A stretch of 61,847 nt of DNA from a virus, in the IMG/VR virus record IMGVR_UViG_3300027499_000001, positions 1-61,847 of that record; one strand, given 5' to 3'. The position numbers and the translations under genes are program-made. Below the pieces are notes generated by a model. That model was given only the letters and a program-made list of their open reading frames with translations. It had not been told where the DNA came from and searched no databases. Every line of letters begins with the position of its first letter. Within the stretch, counting starts at the first letter, position 1. Below are positions 41,060 through 49,871 of this stretch, one piece after another.

Positions 41060-42630
41060 GCCAAGTTCCCCGTTACCACTGCGCGGGTGGCGGTGATGAA
41101 AAGGATGTTGGCCACGCCACGTGTGGTGATGCTGAAGCTGCTAATGTCAGTATCAGTTCCAGCTTTATATACATCGGTGATGGCAGAGCAAGTGCAAGCA
41201 ATGGTTCCGCTGGTGTTGTTGAAGATGCTTACAACGTCCCCCGCCGCAAACACGCCCGCAGGAACAGTAACACTGCCACCAGTTCCCAGCTCAACAAATT
41301 TGCCAACGTCTGCCGCCACCAAGGTGTAACTAGACGTTTTAGTGCCCGAGGGGGGTACGTTGCGATAACCAACCTGGTTAGTGCCGTCTGCCGTGCAGTT
41401 GGTCAGCGCGCCGCTGGCAGGTGTGCCAAGAGCAGGTGTTATCAGGGTGGGGCTGTTGGCGAAGACTGCCGCGCCAGTACCCGTTTCGTCGGTCAAGGCT
41501 GCCGCCAAGTTGGCGGAAGTAAATGACCCCAAAGAAGCCGCGTTGCCGACCGAAGTGACCATGCCCGTCAGGTTGGCGTTGGTTGTCACAGTGCCTGCTG
41601 TCAGGCCTGCCGCTGTGCCCGTAATGTTGGTGCCAACCAGCGTAGTTGGTGTCCCTAAATTAGGTGTGATAAGTGTTGGGGTGTTTGCAAAAACTGCCGC
41701 ACCACTTCCTGTTTCATCAGTCAAAGCCCCAGCCAAATCAGCAGAGGTAAACGAGCCCAAAGAGGTAGCAACGCCTACTGAGGTCACCGCCCCTGTAAGG
41801 TTACCTAATGTGGGTGGTGCTTGAAACGTGGGCAATGCGCCAGGACCATTGCTGGTCAAGACGTGCGTCGCGGTTCCTGGACCGGCAGAGGCCTGGAAAG
41901 CTCCGGTGCTCGTAGTGCCCGAAAATACTACGCTGTAAGCAGTGGCAGTAGTCAGACCGGTGCCGCCCTGCGCCACACTTACCGTGGCCGCTTCTTTAAG
42001 CAATTTGCCTGTAGTGCCATCAAACGCGGCCAATGCACTGTCCGTGGCGGATGCCGGGCCTACAACGTCCCCAGACCCGACTGCGTTAATTGTCTGATTT
42101 GGCCAAGCGCCGGTGATTGTAACGTTGGTCCCTTGTACCAAAGCAGGAGTAGTGGTGCCCGTGCCCCCGCTTGTAACAGGCAGAGCAGCGCCAAGAGTCA
42201 GCGCGCTGAAATGCGACACTGCATCTATGACGTTTACCCCGTCAACATACAGGTGCATCTTTGCGCCATTGGGCACGGTAATGCCCGTGCCCGCCGCCGT
42301 TTTTACAACAATGCTTCGGCCACCTGACGTGTTGTTTTGAACCAGGTATTGCTTCTCAATTGTCGGGACTACTAAATTTCGAGTCGCGGTCAAGGAAACG
42401 CTGGACGTGACGTTTAGGACCAGGGCTCGCGGGACCTGCAAAGCGGGGCCCAGCAAGTCGGTCAGGCTGATTGTTAAATCAGCGTCAGAAGCAAAAACTG
42501 GATTACTTAGACCTGTGATGGCTTGCTCAATAGCGGTGCCAATGTTGGTGTTAGTTGTATTGCCCCAAGTGTTCGACTGCTCGCCGCTGCCGATGATCTC
42601 GAACTTGAGACTTGAAAAGGTGCTTGGCAT
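41056..42630 (-). CDS. Tail fibre protein (long form)
   Basis: 524 residues. The N-terminal 190 residues are closely similar to those of the protein at 45929-46636 (STFSxLKFExIGxGxQ, QxxNWGxTTN, KMHLYVDGVNVIDAV), a shared particle-attachment domain. Then come repeated shaft segments (for example SLGSFTSA and ALTDETGxGAAVFAN). The C-terminal segment resembles the one at 45347-45919. Long fibre that binds the host receptor. Confidence 0.85.
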   Translation of the reverse strand: MPSTFSSLKFEIIGSGEQSNTWGNTTNTNIGTAIEQAITGLSNPVFASDADLTISLTDLLGPALQVPRALVLNVTSSVSLTATRNLVVPTIEKQYLVQNNTSGGRSIVVKTAAGTGITVPNGAKMHLYVDGVNVIDAVSHFSALTLGAALPVTSGGTGTTTPALVQGTNVTITGAWPNQTINAVGSGDVVGPASATDSALAAFDGTTGKLLKEAATVSVAQGGTGLTTATAYSVVFSGTTSTGAFQASAGPGTATHVLTSNGPGALPTFQAPPTLGNLTGAVTSVGVATSLGSFTSADLAGALTDETGSGAAVFANTPTLITPNLGTPTTLVGTNITGTAAGLTAGTVTTNANLTGMVTSVGNAASLGSFTSANLAAALTDETGTGAAVFANSPTLITPALGTPASGALTNCTADGTNQVGYRNVPPSGTKTSSYTLVAADVGKFVELGTGGSVTVPAGVFAAGDVVSIFNNTSGTIACTCSAITDVYKAGTDTDISSFSITTRGVANILFITATRAVVTGNLA

Positions 42631-42632
42631 GA

Positions 42633-43418
42633 TTAAACTCCCATTTCATTACGAATCTTCGTAGCCGAGATGGCATGCGTGGCCTCGTCAAAAGATTCTT
42701 GTTCAATCTTGTAGCCCACGTCTCTGCCATAGGTGATGTTTACTACGTTGGGCACAAGTTGTATTTCGTACTGGCCTTGATACAACGGATCAAGGTCGCG
42801 CTTGATGAACTCTTTAACTTGATTTGCGGCAAAGGGGTTGGAGCCGTTCCAGCCTTGGCAGTCTCTGATCTGGATAACCACTTGACCCGTCTTGGCAATC
42901 GCACGCTCAAACAACGCACGGTGGCCCTTGTGCCACGGCTGCCATCTGCCAAGCATCTGCACGGTTTCTTTCTGCCAGTCAAACACGGAACGGCGGCGGT
43001 TGTCCAAGATGTGCGCAGCTACAAACTCACCCCACTTCTCAGCCTTTTGCTCAGTGATGCGGAAGTCGTACTGCTCCGGCGCGATGAACGCCTTGTTGGT
43101 GTCTTCAAACCGGCCCTGCTCGATGGTGTCCACCCAGACAGTCCAGTCGGCCTTGAAGTTGTTACGCATCTCCACCAGAGGGGCCACGAAGTCGCAGATC
43201 ACGTAATCGGTGGTGTAGCTGTCAGCTAACTCCCGCATGCGCAGGCTCTGGCGGATACGGCCCTCGTGAGAAAAATCCCAGTCGTTGTACTTCTTGCGCA
43301 CGTCATCGGCGTTCAGCCACATGACTGTTTTGCGCTCGTTTTGCAGGTGCTCAAGGATATGCTGAGCCAAAGTTGTTTTGCCGGAACCGGGCAAACCCAT
43401 GACTAAAATGCGCTTCAT
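42633..43418 (-). CDS. APS-kinase-like plus nucleotidyltransferase fusion
   Basis: 261 residues. The ATG at 43418 was preferred because the longer frame runs into the sulfotransferase gene; AAAGG lies upstream. Residues 8-15 are a P-loop (GLPGSGKT), followed by LNADDVR and DFSHEGRIRQ, an adenylylsulfate kinase-type order. Residues 158-166 (GRWQPWHKGH) and 250-256 (ISATKIR) are nucleotidyltransferase HxGH and ISxTxxR motifs, like NMN adenylyltransferases. A kinase plus HxGH fusion recalls PAPS synthetases, but the second domain is short, so NAD-related or sugar activation is an alternative. It is 2 bases downstream of the sulfotransferase gene. Confidence 0.75.
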   Translation of the reverse strand: MKRILVMGLPGSGKTTLAQHILEHLQNERKTVMWLNADDVRKKYNDWDFSHEGRIRQSLRMRELADSYTTDYVICDFVAPLVEMRNNFKADWTVWVDTIEQGRFEDTNKAFIAPEQYDFRITEQKAEKWGEFVAAHILDNRRRSVFDWQKETVQMLGRWQPWHKGHRALFERAIAKTGQVVIQIRDCQGWNGSNPFAANQVKEFIKRDLDPLYQGQYEIQLVPNVVNITYGRDVGYKIEQESFDEATHAISATKIRNEMGV

Positions 43419-43420
43419 GC

Positions 43421-44242
43421 TCAACCTTTGACTTTGTAGAGTGACTTGACGGAGAACTCTGGGGCTGGTTTGCGCCAAAACTCCTTGCCTGAGTACTTCT
43501 CCCACACCGACTTGGGCAGGATTGACGGGCGCTCTTGCCACGAAACTTGCTTGCGAACTGTGTGCAAGCTCTTCATGTTCAGCGCCTTGTCGTACACCTC
43601 GTTATCGTACTCGACGTTCATGTAGTCGTGGTCAAAATATGGCTTGCCGATAAAGCTATACAGCTCCCGCATCACGCTCTCGGGCTGCTTGCACAGCATC
43701 TCATACTCCACCAGCATGATCATGTCGGGGCTTAAGAGCAGGCCTTCTTCCAAGAAATAGTAGGGCTTGACGACCTGGCCTTCCTTTTTAACGTCCATTA
43801 GAGCGTCGCATCGAGTGGTTACCGTTTGGCTGGCTTCATTATCGGTCAGGCTGGCGTTCCACAAGCTGTTTTTAGTTGCAATGCGTTCAAAACTGTCCAG
43901 AATCCATGGCAGGTCCCGCACGCAGCAGATGATCTTGGTCTGTGGGTACAGAGCCTTCAAAAGCGATGTTTTGGATGTCCATCCCCGGCTAGTGTCGAAC
44001 ACGGTAGGCGGCTCAACAGCGTCGTAGTAGGCGTTGAACATGGCACGCAAGATGCTCTTGCGGCGGTCTTCATCAATCAGGTGGTTGCTCTCACTGCCCG
44101 TGATAACATTGATGGTCGATGCCACCAAGCTTTGCACGGGCGAGGAGATGTCTGCGTAGAACTCAGGGTTCTGACGCAGGATAGCCGACAGCAGAGTTGA
44201 CCCCGACCGTGGCAGCCCCGAGATGAAGAAAAACTCCTTCAT
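43421..44242 (-). CDS. Sulfotransferase-family protein
   Basis: 273 residues. The N-terminal PRSGSTLL loop is the 5'-phosphosulfate binding segment. CVRDLPWILDSF, with Arg and Ser correctly spaced, is the 3'-phosphate binding segment. Both fit PAPS-dependent sulfotransferases. Probable substrate: a sugar or polysaccharide, either on the fibre or on host surface glycans (inference). It lies between an unknown 144-residue gene (4-base overlap) and the kinase-nucleotidyltransferase gene. Confidence 0.85.
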   Translation of the reverse strand: MKEFFFISGLPRSGSTLLSAILRQNPEFYADISSPVQSLVASTINVITGSESNHLIDEDRRKSILRAMFNAYYDAVEPPTVFDTSRGWTSKTSLLKALYPQTKIICCVRDLPWILDSFERIATKNSLWNASLTDNEASQTVTTRCDALMDVKKEGQVVKPYYFLEEGLLLSPDMIMLVEYEMLCKQPESVMRELYSFIGKPYFDHDYMNVEYDNEVYDKALNMKSLHTVRKQVSWQERPSILPKSVWEKYSGKEFWRKPAPEFSVKSLYKVKG

Positions 44243-44673
44243 GCTTGAGTTTCCGCTGGCACCCAGTTGACTGTGGCTTCATCCCACTGATAACGCACGT
44301 TGCCGCCGTTCATGATGGCATCTACTGGACGAGCTACGGGGGCGCTCCAGCTCATGGTGTCCAAGTAGCCGATCCACGATGGATAGGGCTTGGTGGCTTC
44401 GTGTTCAGTCACACGGCGCTCGTTCCACTCAGCCTCGGTCAGGACTTCCAACACGCCAGGGATGTTCGTGTCGGCATCGTCATCGCAGGTGCCATAGTAT
44501 TTGGGGGCACGCAGGTATGTGCCTGTGTCGTCTGTGCTGACAGGCCATGTGGACTTATCTGTCCAAATGATCTTTAAGCCTTTAACGGCAGGCATAGAGG
44601 GGCCTGTGCGCTGTGGCTCGACAGTGCAAGGAACGCGGGTTTTGTGGTCAACTTCTGTTACAACGATGTGCAT
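44239..44673 (-). CDS. Tail fibre-associated protein of unknown function
   Basis: 144 residues. The C-terminus (VRYQWDEATVNWVP) is a short phrase common in phage fibre-adjacent proteins. The rest is mixed with several Trp and Pro. It could be a fibre-assembly chaperone. Overlaps the sulfotransferase start by 4 bases. Confidence 0.6.
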   Translation of the reverse strand: MHIVVTEVDHKTRVPCTVEPQRTGPSMPAVKGLKIIWTDKSTWPVSTDDTGTYLRAPKYYGTCDDDADTNIPGVLEVLTEAEWNERRVTEHEATKPYPSWIGYLDTMSWSAPVARPVDAIMNGGNVRYQWDEATVNWVPAETQA

Positions 44674-44688
44674 TGTGATGCTCCTTAA

Positions 44689-45336
44689 TTAAACCGATAC
44701 GCGGCGTATTGCTCGAACACGGGAATTCCCTGATTTACTGGCGTAACCTTGGTAACCATCAAGGAAGTTCTCTTGCCACGCGTACGTAGCAGAATATTGA
44801 GTGCTATTCCAATACGCACCGCCTGCAAATGCCTCTGCGTTGCCTGTTCTGAAAATTACTGCTGAAGTTTGGGCAGGGTTACCTGTGGTGTAGTTTGATG
44901 CCCTTGCAGGTACGGCATTAGGGTTTATACCGAACGCTGTATTGTTTGAAGCTGTGCTTGGTTTTAAATTGTAGTAACACACCTCTAACTCGTTTTTAGC
45001 TGGCAGATACCAATCGCTAAAACCTCCAATTGTCAACCCCTCGCAGAACTGTGCTGCTGGATGACTTGCATCATTCATATTAGCGCTGTTTGCAGGGCCG
45101 TCAATTACCGAGTCTGTCCCTGTTGTTGAGGTGTTTGTAGTTTTCCATCGCAAACTTAAATTTTGCGCAGTAGATAGTGGACCGACTACGAGATTGTGTG
45201 TAGCAACACTATTCGCAGTAGTAGAAATCTGCCCCGCAAAAAACCCTCCCCCATAGGCCTCCCCAACTACAGGGGGAGCAGGTGGTGGCCCAAACGAGCG
45301 CTGATTCATAAACGAAATTTGTTGTGCGCCGCTCAT
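44689..45336 (-). CDS. DUF1566/C-type-lectin-like receptor-binding protein
   Basis: 215 residues. The C-terminal domain contains GGFSDWYLPAKNELEVCYY ... YWNSTQYSATYAWQENF ... SRVRAIRRVSV, the DUF1566-type lectin-like fold seen in variable receptor-binding proteins. This is a good candidate for host-specific recognition. Neighbour of the sulfation cassette. Confidence 0.75.
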   Translation of the reverse strand: MSGAQQISFMNQRSFGPPPAPPVVGEAYGGGFFAGQISTTANSVATHNLVVGPLSTAQNLSLRWKTTNTSTTGTDSVIDGPANSANMNDASHPAAQFCEGLTIGGFSDWYLPAKNELEVCYYNLKPSTASNNTAFGINPNAVPARASNYTTGNPAQTSAVIFRTGNAEAFAGGAYWNSTQYSATYAWQENFLDGYQGYASKSGNSRVRAIRRVSV

Positions 45337-45346
45337 ATTAACGCCT

Positions 45347-45919
45347 TTAAGTCAATCCGCTACCAGAAATCAGCCACTCAGTAGCTGAGATTTTGATACA
45401 CGTTGCCGACCCGTTTGTTGCCAAGGTCCGTGAACCTGTTGTGCCTGCGGAAGACAATATCAGAGTATCTGTTGTAATAGCAATCGTAACGTCCGCCACA
45501 GCCATGTTAATGAACGTGAGCGCGGTGCCAATCGGATAAGCTACCGAGCTGTTTGCTGGGATCGTAAAGGTCCTTGCGTTGTTGTCCGCTGCTGGGTGAA
45601 AAATATGCTTGCCGGCGTCAGCAAGCACAAGAGTGTAAGCCGCGCTTTGGCTGTTTTGCGGGATGTTTCTAAAGCCAACAGCGTCAGTACCGTCGACCGT
45701 GCAAGAAGACAGCGTGCCAGATGACGGGGTGCCCAGTGCTCCGCCAGGGACTACGACAGAGGCAAAACCTAGCACCCCTGATCCGTCTGTCGTCACGGCC
45801 TGTCCGGCCGTTCCATCTGCAACAGGGAGCGTAAGAGAAAAAATACTATTGGTGTTGCCAGATTGCAGCGTTGTAGTTCCCGTACCCAACGCATTTCCTT
45901 GAACTTTTAAATTGCTCAC
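45347..45919 (-). CDS. Tail fibre, C-terminal-type fragment or partner
   Basis: 190 residues starting at GTG (AAGGA 7 bases upstream). The middle (GALGTPSSGTLSSCTVDGTDAVGFRNIP) matches the end part of the long fibre at 41056-42630. Together with the gene at 45929 it looks like the same fibre split into two proteins. Confidence 0.75.
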   Translation of the reverse strand: MSNLKVQGNALGTGTTTLQSGNTNSIFSLTLPVADGTAGQAVTTDGSGVLGFASVVVPGGALGTPSSGTLSSCTVDGTDAVGFRNIPQNSQSAAYTLVLADAGKHIFHPAADNNARTFTIPANSSVAYPIGTALTFINMAVADVTIAITTDTLILSSAGTTGSRTLATNGSATCIKISATEWLISGSGLT

Positions 45920-45928
45920 AATAAGTCC

Positions 45929-46636
45929 TTAGTTAAAAATTAACCATTTTTGATTAGAGCCCACTGTTACAGAATATCCTGTATTAACTGTCACAGGCCC
46001 CACTGCTACAGCATTTTTCCCTGCTCCGATTATAAAATTCTCTGAAATTTCTTGGTTATTCTCTAAAAGTGCTCCACCGCCGCCTCCGCCGCTTGCGGCA
46101 ATTGTCTGATTTGGCCATGCACCCGTGATAGTGACATTGGTTCCGGCCACCAAGCTGGGGGTCGTGGTCCCGGTGCCTCCACTCAAAACAGGTAGTGCAG
46201 CGCCAAGAGTAAGGGAGCTAAAACGCGAAACCGCGTCTATCACGTTTACCCCGTCAACGTACAGGTGCATCTTGCTGCCATTGGGGACCGTGATACCTGT
46301 GCCTGCAGCCGTCTTTACCGTGATGCTTTGAGCGCCTGCAGTGTTGTTTTGAACAATATACTGCTTCTCAATTGTCGGAACAACGAGTTCACGCGTTGCA
46401 GTTAAACTGCCTGTGGACGTGACGTTAAGGACCAAGGCCCGCGCCGTTTGAAGGGCAACAGTGTCAGTAAGGCCAATCGTCAGGCTTGCATCTGTCGTGA
46501 AGATGGGATTGCCAAGGCCTGTTATAGCTTGTTCAATGGCCGTGCCAATGTTGTCATTGGTGGTCTGCCCCCAATTGCCTGCCTGGTCTCCAGTGCCAAT
46601 CAGTTCAAATTTAAGGTCTGAAAAGGTGCTTGCCAT
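45929..46636 (-). CDS. Tail fibre, N-terminal attachment-type protein
   Basis: 235 residues. The first 190 or so residues are nearly the same as in the long fibre. It ends with a short different C-terminus. Duplicated attachment domain with different tips is a way to swap host range. AAGGA ribosome site 7 bases before ATG. Confidence 0.8.
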   Translation of the reverse strand: MASTFSDLKFELIGTGDQAGNWGQTTNDNIGTAIEQAITGLGNPIFTTDASLTIGLTDTVALQTARALVLNVTSTGSLTATRELVVPTIEKQYIVQNNTAGAQSITVKTAAGTGITVPNGSKMHLYVDGVNVIDAVSRFSSLTLGAALPVLSGGTGTTTPSLVAGTNVTITGAWPNQTIAASGGGGGGALLENNQEISENFIIGAGKNAVAVGPVTVNTGYSVTVGSNQKWLIFN

Positions 46637-46645
46637 AATGCGTCC

Positions 46646-47464
46646 TTATGTGAGAATTGTAGACCATGCAACGGCATTACTGTCGTTAACAGGCGTCCAC
46701 GTAACGGTATTATTGTCGTTAACAGCCCCCCATACAAGCACGTTTCCAATCCGCCCTGTCGCCTGTACCCCGATCGGCCGTACAGTTACGTCTACGAACA
46801 CAATGGAACCTACCTCCCCTGCCCCTGTTACTCCGGTAACGGGGGTAGTGGCGAATCCCTGCACAGCGGCCTGACCTACCGCTGTAGTGCTCTGTACCCC
46901 GGTAACAAAGACCGAAGTAGTGGCAGAGGTGTCTATGGTTACTTGACCGACAGAGGAAACAGCAGCTACCCCTGTAACGTCTACCGAAACAGAAGTAAAA
47001 CTCTCAACAGCTACGTTGCCTACCGCAGCCGCCCCCTCCACGCCCGTAACAGCGATATGGGCCGCGCCCTCCACCGCCACTTGACCGACAGAGGAAACAG
47101 CAGCTACCCCTGTAACGTCTACAAGCGTAGCACCTGCCGTTTGTACCGTAACTTGGCCTACCGCAGCCGCCCCCTCCACGCCCGTAACATTAACGGACGT
47201 TAGAGTGTCCACCGCCACTTGACCCGCCGCCCCGACAGCCGATACCCCAGTGACAACAATAAGCGCCGCGCCCTCCACCGCCACTTGACCCGCCGCCCCG
47301 ACAGCCGATACCCCAGTGACAACAACTTCTGCGCCTTGCCCAGACGTAACTGTTCCTACCGCTCCAGTTGCAGCAATATCAAGCGCGCCTTCTCCCCAAG
47401 GCTGTTCCCCCCAGCCTACGCCAGACGCGTTCCATCCGTCAAAGGCAACCGCTGCATTGGCCAT
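46646..47464 (-). CDS. Tail protein with tandem VTGV repeats
   Basis: 272 residues made largely of repeats of about 22 residues (VTGVSAVGAAGQVAVEG-like). At DNA level two 66-base-spaced copies (from about 47209 and 47275) are nearly identical. Repeated short beta solenoid-like units suggest a shaft or spacer protein. Highly variable copy number is expected between strains. Confidence 0.7.
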   Translation of the reverse strand: MANAAVAFDGWNASGVGWGEQPWGEGALDIAATGAVGTVTSGQGAEVVVTGVSAVGAAGQVAVEGAALIVVTGVSAVGAAGQVAVDTLTSVNVTGVEGAAAVGQVTVQTAGATLVDVTGVAAVSSVGQVAVEGAAHIAVTGVEGAAAVGNVAVESFTSVSVDVTGVAAVSSVGQVTIDTSATTSVFVTGVQSTTAVGQAAVQGFATTPVTGVTGAGEVGSIVFVDVTVRPIGVQATGRIGNVLVWGAVNDNNTVTWTPVNDSNAVAWSTILT

Positions 47465-47473
47465 TTACAGCTT

Positions 47474-47911
47474 TTATGCAATTCTGATAATCGCATTTGT
47501 AGCGTCAGCAGTTGGAAAAATGATGGTGAAAGTGCCTGAAGTGGACGTCTTTGCACCCCCAAAATCCAAAACGCACACAGTAGGGTCGCCCGCTGCCGTG
47601 TCGTTGTAAATCAACGCGCCATAAGCGGTGATGGTTGCACTGGTGAAAGACAGGTCAGCAAAGTCTGTAAAAGCGGTTGTGCCGCTAGACGTTGGCGTAA
47701 CATTAGTCAAAGTTCCGCCGCCAGCAGCGTAGGTGCCGGAGTTGGCCACCTCGTTGGTGGCAGTATACGCAGTCGTCGCAGCTGTAAAAGATGCGCTGTT
47801 GTCGTACAAGGCCAGCTTAAACGTGTTGCCGGTGCTTGCTGTGAAGTTATGCACCGCCTGCATCAGCTCTGTCTTAAAGCTTGTGCACATGAAGTTGCCT
47901 GAGAATGCCAT
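47474..47911 (-). CDS. Structural protein of unknown function
   Basis: 145 residues, Thr/Ala-rich beta protein (FKLALYDNSASFTAATTAYTA). A conserved small structural protein in podovirus tail modules. AGGAG upstream. Confidence 0.7.
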   Translation of the reverse strand: MAFSGNFMCTSFKTELMQAVHNFTASTGNTFKLALYDNSASFTAATTAYTATNEVANSGTYAAGGGTLTNVTPTSSGTTAFTDFADLSFTSATITAYGALIYNDTAAGDPTVCVLDFGGAKTSTSGTFTIIFPTADATNAIIRIA

Positions 47912-47913
47912 TT

Positions 47914-48201
47914 TTAATCTCCTAGTAAATGAACTAAGTTAGGGTGCCCAGCTTGAGTAAGTCGAGCTGCAATTGTTGCTCTGTCCTGCTCAATCGCTTC
48001 TTTTAAATAGAACGCCACTACTTGTTTGACGTTCTCTTTGAATGCTCTGGCCTGCGCCTGCACCGCTGGGTGCGACTGGTCGCCGACGTAAATGATTTTG
48101 TCGGCAGCGCGAACAGCTAGCTCTTCTGGAGTCCAGCCTCGTGACTGCGTTGTTTCGACAAAAACGCTTCCTACAAAAGATTGAGCAGGGGAAGTAATCA
48201 T
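47914..48201 (-). CDS. Small structural protein of unknown function
   Basis: 95 residues, helical (TPEELAVRAADKIIYVGDQSHPAVQAQARAF). It overlaps the adaptor gene by 4 bases. Possibly a connector component. Confidence 0.65.
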   Translation of the reverse strand: MITSPAQSFVGSVFVETTQSRGWTPEELAVRAADKIIYVGDQSHPAVQAQARAFKENVKQVVAFYLKEAIEQDRATIAARLTQAGHPNLVHLLGD

Positions 48202-48857
48202 GGTCCGGGTGACTCCGATTTAAGTGGGATACGAAGCATACCATCTCGATATTCGTCACGACGGCGACGACCCTGCTGCTCAGTGCCCAAGCCTTGAATA
48301 GCCTCTTTGTAGGCCGCACGGAAATACTGCATCATGTCCGCTGGCCCCTTAGTGTAACTATAGGCCTGGATCAAGCACGCATACAAGAGCGCCTCTGGCG
48401 CATTGATACTGATCCAAGTCGTTGGATTAGCCGACGACAGCTGCGCTGGACGGTAGATGTAGCCCAGCTCTACGCTGTAGTTTTGATTAGGCGTGGGGGC
48501 AATGTAGAACGTGTTCTGGTCCCACACCGAATAGTATTTAGGAATGCCTTGGGTAGTTCCGTTGGCCCAGTACTCTTTCATAAAAGAGGTGTCCCTAAAA
48601 TCCAAGAAAATTTGCTCCCCGCTAGCTGGTGTCAAAATCATGTAGCGATGTGTAAGCAGGTCCGAAGGGGCACTCAAGAACTTGTTACCCTGAGTCATGT
48701 TGCCCGTGACCTCTAGCTTAAAAACATCGAGGTCTATCTCGCGAAGAATCTGGTTCTCCGCCATCGTGATAAACGTGTTGATCACCGACTCGGTAAAGAC
48801 ATTGCTGCCTACCTCGGTGTAGTTTCGGATGTTGGTGACAAGTTCGTTGTAGTTCAT
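48198..48857 (-). CDS. gp6-type head-tail adaptor / tubular protein
   Basis: 219 residues. The pattern MNYNELVTNIRNYTEVGSNV ... MAENQILREIDL ... YYSVWDQNTFYIAPTP ... GYIYRP is that of the phage adaptor family in podoviruses. It forms a ring joining portal to tail. It ends with a basic tail (RRRRDEYRDG). Confidence 0.75.
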   Translation of the reverse strand: MNYNELVTNIRNYTEVGSNVFTESVINTFITMAENQILREIDLDVFKLEVTGNMTQGNKFLSAPSDLLTHRYMILTPASGEQIFLDFRDTSFMKEYWANGTTQGIPKYYSVWDQNTFYIAPTPNQNYSVELGYIYRPAQLSSANPTTWISINAPEALLYACLIQAYSYTKGPADMMQYFRAAYKEAIQGLGTEQQGRRRRDEYRDGMLRIPLKSESPGP

Positions 48858-49204
48858 GTGATGCTCACAGTCACTTTTCCGACAACACCCTGCGCGATAA
48901 GCGCTTGATCTTGCACATAAGGACGCATGTTAGCCGTGCCCAGGACGCTGCCATAACTTTGAAACGCCGTGAAGCCCGGTGCGCCAACAAAGACTGACAC
49001 AGGCTCGATGCGATCGGGGCGCGGATCGCGCAATGCAATGGCATCACCTCGGTAGCGCAAGGGCTCCAACTGAGGCTCCTTGGGCTCGTAATCATCAGGG
49101 CAGACCATGAACCCGCGCCAGTTCTTACGCAGTATGTTGTACTTGTAGCGCTGGCCACAGTAGTCGCACAATCCGTAAGAATAGATGCCGGTTGCGAAGG
49201 CCAT
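48854..49204 (-). CDS. Zinc-finger-containing structural protein
   Basis: 116 residues from the ATG at 49204. It has CDYCGQRYK and CPDDYEP, a short zinc-binding pattern seen in small phage connector proteins. It lies in the adaptor cluster. Confidence 0.7.
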   Translation of the reverse strand: MAFATGIYSYGLCDYCGQRYKYNILRKNWRGFMVCPDDYEPKEPQLEPLRYRGDAIALRDPRPDRIEPVSVFVGAPGFTAFQSYGSVLGTANMRPYVQDQALIAQGVVGKVTVSIT

Positions 49205-49205
49205 G

Positions 49206-49871
49206 TCATACCCCCATGTCCGGCACAAACTGCACGCTGGCGGTGTCTCGGTCTTCCAATGCAGCGCGCTGGAAGTCTTCTTCGTAGATCGCCTTCAGGG
49301 CCGCAGTCCGGTCAGCCGCAAACTTAAGCGACAGGTAGTAGGCCAGGCCAGAAGCCAAGCACGGCAAGAACCTGAAGTTCACGTCGGCCGTGTTGGTGTA
49401 GCCACCGGCGTCTTGGATGCGGCGGATGCGGTAATACACGAACGTGTACCCGGCAGCCGGGGCAGGGTAAAAGTACACCTTGGGGATGGTGGTGCGCTCG
49501 ACGTAGAACTGCGCAGGGCGGGCCTGCGTGGTCTTGTCGGGCACGTTGAGCCAGTCTTCGCGACTGATGCGCTCAATGTACACGTCCGTGTTGGTGCCCT
49601 GGTTGTTTTGTCGAATGACCGCCTCAAGCACGTTGACAACCGACTCATCCAGCGCGATCTCGTAGACACCAGCGGTCAACGGGATAGACGCCTGCTCGAT
49701 CGTCCACAGGTTCAGCCCGCGATTGGCCCAGTCAAGGAACAGCAAGTTGAGCGAGCGGCGGGCCGAGGTGAGTTGATACCCACTGGTCGCACGCATGCCG
49801 CAGCGCTCAAACGCCTCCTCAACCAGGTCGTCAATCGACAGGTTGAATGTGGTTGTGCCGGATGTGGCCAT
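49206..49871 (-). CDS. P22 gp4-like head-tail adaptor
   Basis: 221 residues. Motifs in order: LVEEAFERCGM, LNLLFLDWANRGLNLWTI, RISREDWLNVPDK, YFYPAPAAGYTFVYYRIRRIQDAGG. They match the gp4-type accessory that closes the portal channel in P22-like podoviruses. First adaptor gene of the tail module. Confidence 0.8.
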   Translation of the reverse strand: MATSGTTTFNLSIDDLVEEAFERCGMRATSGYQLTSARRSLNLLFLDWANRGLNLWTIEQASIPLTAGVYEIALDESVVNVLEAVIRQNNQGTNTDVYIERISREDWLNVPDKTTQARPAQFYVERTTIPKVYFYPAPAAGYTFVYYRIRRIQDAGGYTNTADVNFRFLPCLASGLAYYLSLKFAADRTAALKAIYEEDFQRAALEDRDTASVQFVPDMGV

